A DNA stretch of 34,263 bases, taken from positions 1,438,694-1,472,956 of the forward strand of contig CP070813.1 in NCBI GenBank assembly GCA_020344055.1, given 5' to 3'. This stretch comes from Candidatus Zixiibacteriota bacterium (lineage in GTDB: Bacteria; Zixibacteria; MSB-5A5; UBA10806). The notes below the pieces were generated by a model. That model worked only from the letters and a program-made list of their open reading frames with translations, ran no database searches and was not told the DNA's origin. A program made the translations under genes and the position numbers. Below, one piece after another: positions 23,897 to 30,690 of the stretch; position 1 is the first letter of the stretch; each line of letters opens with the position of its first letter.

Positions 23897-24883
23897 ATGA
23901 GAAAAACAGTTCTGATTTTGGCGATTGTCGCCGGAGTTGCCGCGTTGGCATACGCGGATCCCAGGCTGGTGATTCCTGAGAAAAGCTGGGATTTTGGCTA
24001 CGTGCCGCAGCAGGGTACGTTCACGCATGATTACTGGATCAAGAATACCGGCACCGATACGCTGAGGATAATTAAAGTAAAGCCCGGGTGAGGTTGCACC
24101 AGTGCGCCGATAAGGAAGGACGTATTGGCGCCGGGCGAATCCACGGTCGTGGAGCTGATATTCAAAACCAGATCCTATAAAACAAGAATAAGCAAATACG
24201 CCACCATCTATTCGAATGATCCGGTGCAATCTACCGACAAGATCCACCTTTCCGCAAACGTGTATGCGTCAACCGATACCGCTTTGCCCTTTACGCTGCC
24301 TCCCGGAAACGTGAGCCTTTCCAAAGACAGCAAGAAAGGCAAAATCGTTTTAGAGAATAAGGGCGATTCAAGATTGTGGATTGAACCGGCAGGCGGTCTT
24401 CTGGAGGGTCTTTCGCTGAAGGTAAAGAATGATGACCCGAAGCCGGGGCAGAAATCCGAATTGCGATTTGAGTGGAAGGACGATTTCGAGAAAGAAAACG
24501 TTGAAAGATCGGTTACATTTCTGGTGTACGGCGAGGGGGCGGATTCCACCAGGTTCTCGGTACCGATAGTCTTGCAGGGGACCGATCCCGCGCCACCTCC
24601 CAAGGTGACAAGACCCAAAAGAACAACGACGGGGAAATCAATCGATGCCAAAAAGCGAACAGTCCGCAGGCCGGCGAGGCGGACAACGTCAGCGACAGAA
24701 GATCCCAGAGTAGTAAAACCGGCTAAAACCGAAAAAGCTGAAACCACAAAACCGGTTGACGCGGAAAAACCTGTGCCTTCACCGACTGCCAAAGAAAAGC
24801 TATCATTAGAGAAGAAAACCGAGGAGAGCAAATCGAAAAATTCCCCGCAACCGGCTGGTATCGAATCCGAAGAAAATCAATAG
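23897..24883 (+). CDS. Candidate selenoprotein: exported DUF1573 protein with in-frame UGA (Sec65)
   Basis: Read through the TGA at 24089-24091, the frame encodes 328 residues. ATG 23897 is chosen because AAGGA lies 8 nt upstream; ATG 23888 and GTG 23870 are in-frame alternatives. MRKTVLILAIVAGVAALAYA is a Sec signal peptide. Then comes a DUF1573 beta-sandwich: VIPEKSWDFGYVPQQGTF, DYWIKNTGTDTLRIIKVKPG, then U-G-C-T-S-A-P, and LAPGESTVVELIF with FKTRSYKTRISKYATIYSND. The family has a conserved CGCT motif at exactly this place, so TGA replaces the first Cys. A SECIS-like hairpin follows at 24104-24131. From about residue 235 the protein is a Lys/Thr/Pro/Glu-rich low-complexity tail. A sequencing error or nonsense mutation (TGC/TGT to TGA) is the alternative. 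DUF1573 function is unknown; a U-x-C pair suggests redox chemistry (inference). selA/B/C/D are not in the window. Confidence 0.75.
24089..24091 (+). other. In-frame UGA, proposed selenocysteine codon
   Basis: TGA sits between codons for KVKPG and GCTSAP in one uninterrupted frame. Other genes here (rodA, mrdA, pgk, lgt) end with TGA, so the codon is not reassigned generally. Confidence 0.65.
24104..24131 (+). promoter_or_regulatory. SECIS-like hairpin in the coding sequence
   Basis: GCGCCGATA (24104-24112) pairs with TATTGGCGC (24123-24131) over nine base pairs, including one G-U. The loop is AGGAAGGACG (10 nt), with G at its second position. The loop begins 21 nt after the TGA. As I recall the bacterial SECIS rules, the loop should start about 16-37 nt after the UGA and have a G in its first two bases; both hold. 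The loop also contains a Shine-Dalgarno-like AAGGAAGG, so internal initiation at TTG 24125 is a competing reading. Confidence 0.6.
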
Positions 24884-24904
24884 CTTCGTAAACCGGTAAA
24901 ATTT

Positions 24905-24939
24905 AAGCCGTGGAAATATAATCTTCCGCGGCTTTTTTT
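24905..24939 (+). terminator. Intrinsic terminator between convergent genes
   Basis: AAGCCGTGGAA (24905-24915) pairs with TTCCGCGGCTT (24924-24934) with one G-U pair and an 8-nt loop; seven T follow the CGGC. It ends the DUF1573 transcript, and the T-rich left flank may serve the convergent GNAT gene. Confidence 0.8.
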
Positions 24940-24968
24940 ATGATACGCAATTTTTATTCTATTCGAAA

Positions 24969-25871
24969 TTAGTACATGGCCAGGCTGGCCGGCGCGTAAC
25001 GGGATAGATCGGAATATGGTTTTGTAGACAAAAATACGGTCATCTCGGATATTTTAAAGCCGTGCGATTTTAATCTTTGAAATAAGGCGGCGTTATTGGC
25101 GCCGACATTGATTTCTATCTCTTTTGGTTTTGCCCCGATACATTCCCTGATAGATTCAGTGAGGATATCCGGAAGATATTTCGGGTAAGGCGAGCCCGCC
25201 GGCATGATATGGGAGTTCCTGATAACCGCCGAATACCCGACCCATCTGGAATTTTTATAAAAGTTGAGGATTTTGGCATGAGGGCTTCTGGCATAATAAC
25301 GAAGGTCTATAAGACGGGAATATCCCCTGATTTTCTTCTCCAGCCGGTTAATCCTTAAAATCGATTTGTTGGAATTATCCTCCACTACCTTGAGGCCGGT
25401 GGGGCGGACCCTGAAATTCTTGTTGATTTTCCGGTACATGACGAAGATCGGGTACAGGGGCATGATACCGAAAGAGGAATAAAGGGCCAGGGATACCTCA
25501 TTATAGGAAAATGTGCACAGAGAGTAGGAGTCGGCCTTATCTTTGCCGTATCTCAAGCATCTTTTCAAGAGCTCGTTTCCGACACCCTTGACCTGCGACC
25601 CGGGAGCGACGAAAAGGTTGGCCAGATACCATTGCTTTCCCCGCATGATGGCGTGTCCGAAACCGATCATCCTTCCGTTTTCGAACGCTCCCCAGTAACC
25701 GTCCCTGTCGGTCTTATACTTATGATCGAAGAACGGCGAGACCTCGGTGATTTTCTCGTCGAAGGTGGGCCGGTTGTTTTTTCTCCGGAGATGATTGAAC
25801 GAGCGCTGAAACAGCCTGGAGGCTTCCAGAAGCTCGTCTCGCCCAAGATGCCTGTAAGTAATCCTGGCCAT
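24969..25871 (-). CDS. Tandem GNAT-fold N-acetyltransferase
   Basis: 300 residues, the only clear gene on the minus strand. An AGGAAAG precedes the start codon at 25871. The N-terminal half has a GNAT core: GYWGAFENGRMIGFGHAIM, WYLANLFVAPGSQVKGVGNELLKRCL with the acetyl-CoA pyrophosphate loop (QVKGVG), and a late FSYNEVSLALYSSFGIMPL strand. The C-terminal half (RYYARSPHAKILNFYKNSRWVGYSAVI onward) looks like a second, degenerate GNAT domain without a clear CoA loop. Acceptor unknown. Its promoter region (right of 25871) adjoins the palindrome-rich intergenic region. Confidence 0.75.
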   Translation of the reverse strand: MARITYRHLGRDELLEASRLFQRSFNHLRRKNNRPTFDEKITEVSPFFDHKYKTDRDGYWGAFENGRMIGFGHAIMRGKQWYLANLFVAPGSQVKGVGNELLKRCLRYGKDKADSYSLCTFSYNEVSLALYSSFGIMPLYPIFVMYRKINKNFRVRPTGLKVVEDNSNKSILRINRLEKKIRGYSRLIDLRYYARSPHAKILNFYKNSRWVGYSAVIRNSHIMPAGSPYPKYLPDILTESIRECIGAKPKEIEINVGANNAALFQRLKSHGFKISEMTVFLSTKPYSDLSRYAPASLAMY

Positions 25872-25972
25872 AATATCTTTCCTACGTGATAATGGACGGA
25901 ATAGTTTAGTTTATTTTTCGTTTTATCGCAAGCATGAAATAGCCGGCAATTCGGGTACCGAGCATTCCGGGC

Positions 25973-26056
25973 GGCATGCTTTTGCCGAAGGCATAAGCAT
26001 GCTAAATAATTCGTGTCGTAATACATGCTTATCCATCTTCGGTGGAAAAGCATGCC
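25973..26056. repeat. REPIN-like inverted doublet of palindromes
   Basis: First hairpin: GCATGCTTTTGCC (25974-25986), loop GAA, GGCATAAGCATGC (25990-26002), one mismatch. Second hairpin: CATGCTTATCCA (26024-26035), 7-nt loop, TGGAAAAGCATG (26043-26054), one mismatch. The outer arms GGCATGCTTTT (25973-25983) and AAAAGCATGCC (26046-26056) are exact inverse complements, and the inner arms ATAAGCATG and CATGCTTAT also match. The whole 84 bp can fold as two small hairpins or one long one. Confidence 0.7.
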
Positions 26057-26092
26057 ACCCCTATATCCGAAGTTCCTTATACCTCTTCATTC

Positions 26093-26117
26093 GTCAGGAG
26101 CCCTGCGGGCTCCTGAC
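26093..26117. repeat. Palindrome of the GTCAGGAGC family, single copy
   Basis: GTCAGGAGCCC, loop TGC, GGGCTCCTGAC: a perfect 11-bp inverted repeat followed by CTAC. The same core occurs twice at 33128-33214. Confidence 0.8.
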
Positions 26118-26123
26118 CTACAG

Positions 26124-26150
26124 ATTCCCGTGTTTTGAGAACACGGAAAT
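26124..26150. repeat. Imperfect hairpin upstream of the LVIVD gene promoter
   Basis: ATTCCCGTGTT (26124-26134) pairs with AACACGGAAAT (26140-26150), one mismatch, loop TTGAG. No U-run follows. It sits four bases before the TTGACA at 26154. Confidence 0.6.
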
Positions 26151-26153
26151 TCC

Positions 26154-26182
26154 TTGACAGCGGAATCCATGATATTTAAATT
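26154..26182 (+). promoter_or_regulatory. Promoter of the LVIVD-repeat gene
   Basis: Perfect TTGACA (26154-26159), 17-nt spacer, TAAATT (26177-26182), about 48 nt before ATG 26231. Confidence 0.45.
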
Positions 26183-26230
26183 GAAAATGTGTAGGATATT
26201 CCGTTCGGCGGAAGACATAAAGGGGGAGCG

Positions 26231-28426
26231 ATGGTTCGAGCGAAATTAATTATAGGGGCGGTGTTGATATTGCTGTGCTTGGCCCTGTCTACCTCCGCGC
26301 AGGATATCGAGTTCGTGAGTTCGACGCTGCATCATAATCTGTACAGAGGTATTGGGAGAATAGGGGATTTTGTTTATTGCGGCGGGCCGTACGGGATTCA
26401 TATTTTTGATATAGGCGACCCTTCTAATCCATTTCTGGCAGGAATCTACGACTCAATCTATGTGTCTCGATTTTTTATAGAGGGAAATTTTGCCTACGCG
26501 TTCGGCAGTCCGCCCGGATTGTGGATTTTTGATGTTTCGGATCCATTGGATCCCCAGGTGATTAGCTCGTCGAGTTTTCCACTTGAGTATCCAGGCCAAG
26601 TGGCATACTATAATAATACATTCTATTCGGCTATAGAATCAGATTCCCTGGGCTTTCCTATCGGGATTATATATGTTGTGGATGTCTCAGATCCTTATTC
26701 TCCGGTAGTTTCCGATTCAATGCGATATTCGTATCTTGTGGGGAGCATGTGGGCTGCCGATGGTTATTTGCAGGTACATTTGTACGAATATGGTTTTTGG
26801 GATAATAGCTGGGCAGTATACTCTCTGTCCGATCCGGCCCATCCATATTACCTTACAGGGATGGGATTTGGCCTGAGCTTCATTTTTGGTCTAACGGCTT
26901 GTGATCATTATGCATATTTGTGTTTTGACCAAGTGGTGAATATATATGATTTTTCCACTCCATATGATCCAACACTGGTAAGAATAGACAGCACCGGTAG
27001 TTTCCCGAATTTAGTCATGACGGTTGACAGCATTGGATATGCTTGGACAAATTATGGAATCAGGACTTATGATATGAGTAATCCCGTATTTCCAGTTCAG
27101 ATGGGTTATGCTTATATCTCAGACAATGTATGCTTTTTCGCATACCATGGAGATACGTGTTTTACAACCACTATAAATTCAGTATTGGACGATGATGAGG
27201 CCAAGTTTAACATAATTGATTTTACCGATCTTTACAATCCCTCAGTAATTGGAGAATACTGGTCGCCGGGGACTTCGTATGACGTCCAACTGAGGGGCAA
27301 TTATGCCTTCATTGCGAACGGCACAAACGGGATCGTTATTCTTGATATCAGTATACCTGAACAACCTATGATTTGGGATATTTTCGAAGTCCCTGTAGTT
27401 GCGCTGGATTTATATATTGACGGTAACAGATTATATTTGCTTAGCAATCGTAGTAGATTCAGCATATATGAAATTTCCGAAGACAACCATTTATTCCTGC
27501 TCGGTTATATTAACAATTATTCTGCGGTCACCCGGAACTTCTATGTTGACGGTGATTATGCTTATTTGACCGAAGACGAACGCATAAATCCGGGGGGCGA
27601 CTTTGTCGGGGTATTGGATATCAGTGACCCCACAAATCCAATAGTGGTTGACACTATAGGAAATGTTGTTAATCCGAATTATATTGTAGTTGATAACGGA
27701 TATGCCTATCTGACGACCTCAAATGATTTAAGAATCTATAACGTATCAAATCTCGATTCAATTTCCTTGGTGTCTATATATCCTTATCAAAACTATGGCA
27801 GCCAAATAGTCATTGAATATCCTTACCTGTATATGGCCTGCGCCAATACCGCTTTTGAAATCATAAATATTTCGGATCCAGCCAATCCCTTTTGTGTTGG
27901 TACCTATGATTCTCTATCTTCATCGAATATTACTCTTTATGAAAATTACGCAATATTGAAATATGGAAGCCGATTATATATCATGGATATTTCAGATCCC
28001 GAAAATCCCGAATTAATTTCCTTATATATTATGCCCCCTGTCTGGTATTCGACAGAAGAGGTATACGTACGCGGTCAATATATATACGTTCCGGCTTATA
28101 GCAGATTCGAAATCCTCCGCCTTACCCCTACCGGGATCGAGGAGGTCAGCTCTCTAAATCTCGGGGGCTTCTCTCTCCCCCAGAACTACCCCAACCCCTT
28201 CAACGCCTCAACAACCATCAGCTACAGCCTGCCGGAACCGGCCGATATCCGGATCGAGATATTCGATATCCTGGGGCGCAAGGTGGAGACGCTCTTTTCC
28301 GGGCTGCAAGAGGCGGGGGAGCATACGGTTAGCTGGAGGCCGGGTGATATCTCGTCTGGTATCTATTATTATAGAATAGGATCGGAGGATTTTGGTCAAA
28401 GCAGGAGTTGTTTGCTGATTAAATAA
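26231..28426 (+). CDS. Secreted LVIVD-repeat beta-propeller protein with C-terminal sorting domain
   Basis: 731 residues. ATG 26231 follows AGGGGGAG at good spacing. The N-terminus VRAKLIIGAVLILLCLALSTSAQ is a Sec signal peptide. About a dozen repeats share the pattern 'Y..G..GI.I.DISDP..P...G' (for example VCYGGPYGIHIFDIGDPSNP-like near residue 55 and AFIANGTNGIVILDISIPEQP near residue 360), typical of LVIVD beta-propellers. The last about 85 residues (LPQNYPNPFNASTTISYSL, IFDILGRKVETLF, SGIYYYRIG) form a type A sorting domain for type IX secretion. Base composition changes sharply near 28130, AT-rich in the propeller and GC-rich in the sorting domain. No catalytic site is seen; likely a surface or extracellular binding protein. 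Confidence 0.85.
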   Translation: MVRAKLIIGAVLILLCLALSTSAQDIEFVSSTLHHNLYRGIGRIGDFVYCGGPYGIHIFDIGDPSNPFLAGIYDSIYVSRFFIEGNFAYAFGSPPGLWIFDVSDPLDPQVISSSSFPLEYPGQVAYYNNTFYSAIESDSLGFPIGIIYVVDVSDPYSPVVSDSMRYSYLVGSMWAADGYLQVHLYEYGFWDNSWAVYSLSDPAHPYYLTGMGFGLSFIFGLTACDHYAYLCFDQVVNIYDFSTPYDPTLVRIDSTGSFPNLVMTVDSIGYAWTNYGIRTYDMSNPVFPVQMGYAYISDNVCFFAYHGDTCFTTTINSVLDDDEAKFNIIDFTDLYNPSVIGEYWSPGTSYDVQLRGNYAFIANGTNGIVILDISIPEQPMIWDIFEVPVVALDLYIDGNRLYLLSNRSRFSIYEISEDNHLFLLGYINNYSAVTRNFYVDGDYAYLTEDERINPGGDFVGVLDISDPTNPIVVDTIGNVVNPNYIVVDNGYAYLTTSNDLRIYNVSNLDSISLVSIYPYQNYGSQIVIEYPYLYMACANTAFEIINISDPANPFCVGTYDSLSSSNITLYENYAILKYGSRLYIMDISDPENPELISLYIMPPVWYSTEEVYVRGQYIYVPAYSRFEILRLTPTGIEEVSSLNLGGFSLPQNYPNPFNASTTISYSLPEPADIRIEIFDILGRKVETLFSGLQEAGEHTVSWRPGDISSGIYYYRIGSEDFGQSRSCLLIK

Positions 28427-28486
28427 TCAGGTTTATTACGGAGAATAAAATTTCAGGGGTTATGCGTGGGTGATCCCTACAGCGTT

Positions 28487-28514
28487 TGTTTCGGGAATCG
28501 TAGTTCCCGAAACA
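28487..28514. repeat. 11-bp perfect palindrome
   Basis: TGTTTCGGGAA (28487-28497), loop TCGTAG, TTCCCGAAACA (28504-28514). It lies in the 279-bp gap between the LVIVD gene and pepF and has no U-tract, so a repeat or operator is more likely than a terminator. I see no good promoter hexamers in this gap. Confidence 0.7.
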
Positions 28515-28705
28515 CAGAGGATTGAATCGGTATTCACCTTCTTTTTGAATATATAATTCGCGGAATATAGATGTCTAGTTTGTAGATCGCCTGGACCTCA
28601 AAATCTCATTTTTATGAAACCATTTTTCGATATTTTGTGTATTTAAAATGTGATAATACGTTGGCCGCAGTGTGTTTTCCATTTAACAGATTCAAGGAGT
28701 ACCGG

Positions 28706-30601
28706 ATGAAGAGAGTTTTGATTGGCGCTGTTGTGTTATCGGTGGTCGTATTCGCTTTTGTGGTGAGCGGTTTCGATTTCTCGACGGCCGAAGTGCAGAA
28801 AGCCCGGCAGAGATCGGAGATCGATGACAAATACAAGTGGAGCCTGGAGGATATCTTTGCCGACACCGCCGCCTGGCAGGCAGATTTCGATCTTCTGCAA
28901 TCGCGTATGGGCGAGCTTGAAAATTATAAGGGGAGACTGGGCGAATCGGCGGAGACCTTATATGAGTGTTTATCACTGCAGGATAGCCTGAATATAATAC
29001 TGGGCCGCCTGTATGTTTACGCCTTTATGAAACAGGATGAGGATACCCGCATATCCGAATATCAGCAGCTGGGTGGGAAAATAATGACTCTTAACACTCA
29101 GTTCGGGAGTATAGAATCTTATATTAACCCGGAAATTCTGCAGATGCCGGACGAGAAGTTGAGGGGATTTGTGGATTCCGATTCCAGAATGGAAACATAC
29201 CGTTTCTATATCGAAGACCTGATCCGTTCCAAGGAACATATTCTATCTCCCGAAGAAGAGAAGATATTAGCCCTGGCCGGCAACGCCACTCAAGGCACCA
29301 AGAATATTTTCCGAATGATGTATAACGCCGATATTAAATTTCCGACCATAACCGACCCGGACGGCAACGAGATCGAGATTACGCGGCAGCGTTTCCAGGA
29401 AATTATGAAACATTCCAATCGCGATTATCGCAGAGAAGCGCATAAAAAATATAACGAAGCTCAGCTCGGCTATTTCAATTCATTCGGGGCCATTATGGCC
29501 TCCACCATAAACAACAACTGGTTTTACGCGCAGGCCAGGAAATATAACTCCTGCCTGGAGGTTTCACTCGATAGCGATAACATACCGCCCGCCGTTTTAA
29601 CCAACCTTATTGACGGCGTCAACGCCAATTTCGCGCCGCTTCATAAGTGGATGTCTATCCGCAAGCGGATCATGGGCCTCGACGAGCTGCACGGGTACGA
29701 CGGCTCGGTTCCGCTGGTACCGGAAGCCGATAAGAAAATACCGTATGATGAAGCCACAAAAATACTGGTGAAGGCTCTAAAGCCGATGGGCAAGGATTAT
29801 GTCAAAGACCTCGAGATGGGAATGAACTCCAGCTGGATTGACGTTTACGAATCCGAGGGGAAACGTTCCGGCGGGTATAACTGGGGTTCCTATTCCACGC
29901 ATCCCTACATACTGATGAACTATAACGATGAAATCATTAACGTGTTTACGCTGGCGCACGAGATGGGGCACGCCCTTCACAGTTATTATTCCAAGAGAAC
30001 GCAGCCTTACCGAACCGCCTATTCCACCCTGTTTGTTGCCGAGGTTGCCTCCACCACCAACGAATCGATTCTGATAGACTACATGCTCGAAAACACCAAG
30101 GATAAGAAAGAGAGGATGTATCTATTGGATTTCTTTATCGAAGAGATCATAAACACCTTTTATTTCCAGACCATGCTTTCGGAATTCGAGCTGAAAATAT
30201 ACGAGACGGTGGAAAAGGGCGGGGCGGTGTCATCGGAATCGATGCGGCAGATGTATACCGAGCTGACCCAGAAGTACTGGGGGCCGGATTTCGTTATCGA
30301 CGAATGGGGCGGTTGGGGCGGAATCAGGGTTCCGCATTACAATACTCATCCCCCTTACTATGTCTACAAGTACGCCACCGGATTCGCGTCGGCGCAGGCC
30401 ATTTCCAAGAAAATCCTTGAGGGCGATGAGAAGGCCCGGGCTAAATATCTCGAATTCCTGACCTGGGGCGGTAACGATTACCCGGTGGAACAGTTGAAAA
30501 AGATCGGCGTCGATCTGACCACTCCCGATCCGGTGAATGCCACCATCGCCGTGTTTTCCAACCTGGTGGACGAAATGGAAAAACTGCTGGACGAAAGTTA
30601 A
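28706..30601 (+). CDS. pepF: Exported M3 family oligoendopeptidase F
   Basis: 631 residues from ATG 28706. AAGGAG lies 8 nt upstream; an in-frame ATG at 28637 lacks a ribosome site and would bury the signal sequence. The N-terminus MKRVLIGAVVLSVVVFAFVV is hydrophobic, followed by SGFDFSTAEV, so the protein should be exported or membrane-anchored. The PepF N-terminal helical region begins at DDKYKWSLEDIF. The zinc site is HEMGH (418-422) in FTLAHEMGHALHSYYS, and the third ligand Glu lies downstream in VAEVASTTNESILIDYML. PepF cleaves peptides of roughly 7-17 residues and is usually cytoplasmic, so export is the odd feature. A strong terminator follows at 30621. Confidence 0.9.
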   Translation: MKRVLIGAVVLSVVVFAFVVSGFDFSTAEVQKARQRSEIDDKYKWSLEDIFADTAAWQADFDLLQSRMGELENYKGRLGESAETLYECLSLQDSLNIILGRLYVYAFMKQDEDTRISEYQQLGGKIMTLNTQFGSIESYINPEILQMPDEKLRGFVDSDSRMETYRFYIEDLIRSKEHILSPEEEKILALAGNATQGTKNIFRMMYNADIKFPTITDPDGNEIEITRQRFQEIMKHSNRDYRREAHKKYNEAQLGYFNSFGAIMASTINNNWFYAQARKYNSCLEVSLDSDNIPPAVLTNLIDGVNANFAPLHKWMSIRKRIMGLDELHGYDGSVPLVPEADKKIPYDEATKILVKALKPMGKDYVKDLEMGMNSSWIDVYESEGKRSGGYNWGSYSTHPYILMNYNDEIINVFTLAHEMGHALHSYYSKRTQPYRTAYSTLFVAEVASTTNESILIDYMLENTKDKKERMYLLDFFIEEIINTFYFQTMLSEFELKIYETVEKGGAVSSESMRQMYTELTQKYWGPDFVIDEWGGWGGIRVPHYNTHPPYYVYKYATGFASAQAISKKILEGDEKARAKYLEFLTWGGNDYPVEQLKKIGVDLTTPDPVNATIAVFSNLVDEMEKLLDES

Positions 30602-30620
30602 TTTCGGGAAAATTTTGTTT

Positions 30621-30649
30621 AAGGCGGGTCTGAAAGGCCCGCCTTTTTT
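30621..30649 (+). terminator. Intrinsic terminator after pepF
   Basis: AAGGCGGGTC (30621-30630), loop TGAAA, GGCCCGCCTT (30636-30645), 10-bp stem with one G-U pair, followed by T to 30649. Confidence 0.85.
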
Positions 30650-30673
30650 ATTGGGAACCTGCGTAAATTAATT

Positions 30674-30684
30674 TATAGTATATT
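30674..30684 (+). promoter_or_regulatory. -10-like hexamers close to the copA start
   Basis: Overlapping TATAGT (30674-30679) and TATATT (30679-30684). A TTGGGA at 30651-30656 lies 17 nt before the first. TATATT is only 6 nt from ATG 30691, no Shine-Dalgarno is present, and the transcript may be leaderless. I see no CueR- or CsoR-type operator. Confidence 0.35.
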
Positions 30685-30690
30685 GTTTTA

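Larger units (their letters stand above)
25872..26230. other. 359-bp gene-free divergent intergenic region rich in palindromes
   Basis: It holds the GNAT start region on the left, a nested inverted-repeat doublet (25973-26056), an 11-bp palindrome (26093-26117), an imperfect hairpin (26124-26150) and the promoter of the LVIVD gene (26154-26182). I see no coding potential. Confidence 0.8.

Noticed and set aside
23897..24091. Genome-wide reassignment of TGA to an amino acid
   Set aside because: mrdA, rodA, lgt, pgk and others end in TGA at the expected family length, so TGA works as a stop here.
24208..24831. 207-codon minus-strand frame opposite the DUF1573 tail
   Set aside because: Low-complexity Ser/Thr/Val sequence that mirrors the Lys/Thr/Glu-rich coding strand; no ribosome site.
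24125..24883. Separate gene starting at TTG 24125
   Set aside because: It would begin in the middle of the DUF1573 beta-sandwich without a signal peptide, and the domain continues upstream in the same frame; a single gene read through the TGA explains it better.
28487..28514. Intrinsic terminator of the LVIVD gene
   Set aside because: The stem is good but is followed by ACAGAGG without T-run, so I list it only as a palindrome.
28637..28705. PepF starting at ATG 28637
   Set aside because: There is no ribosome site, and it adds 23 polar residues before a good signal peptide; ATG 28706 has AAGGAG.
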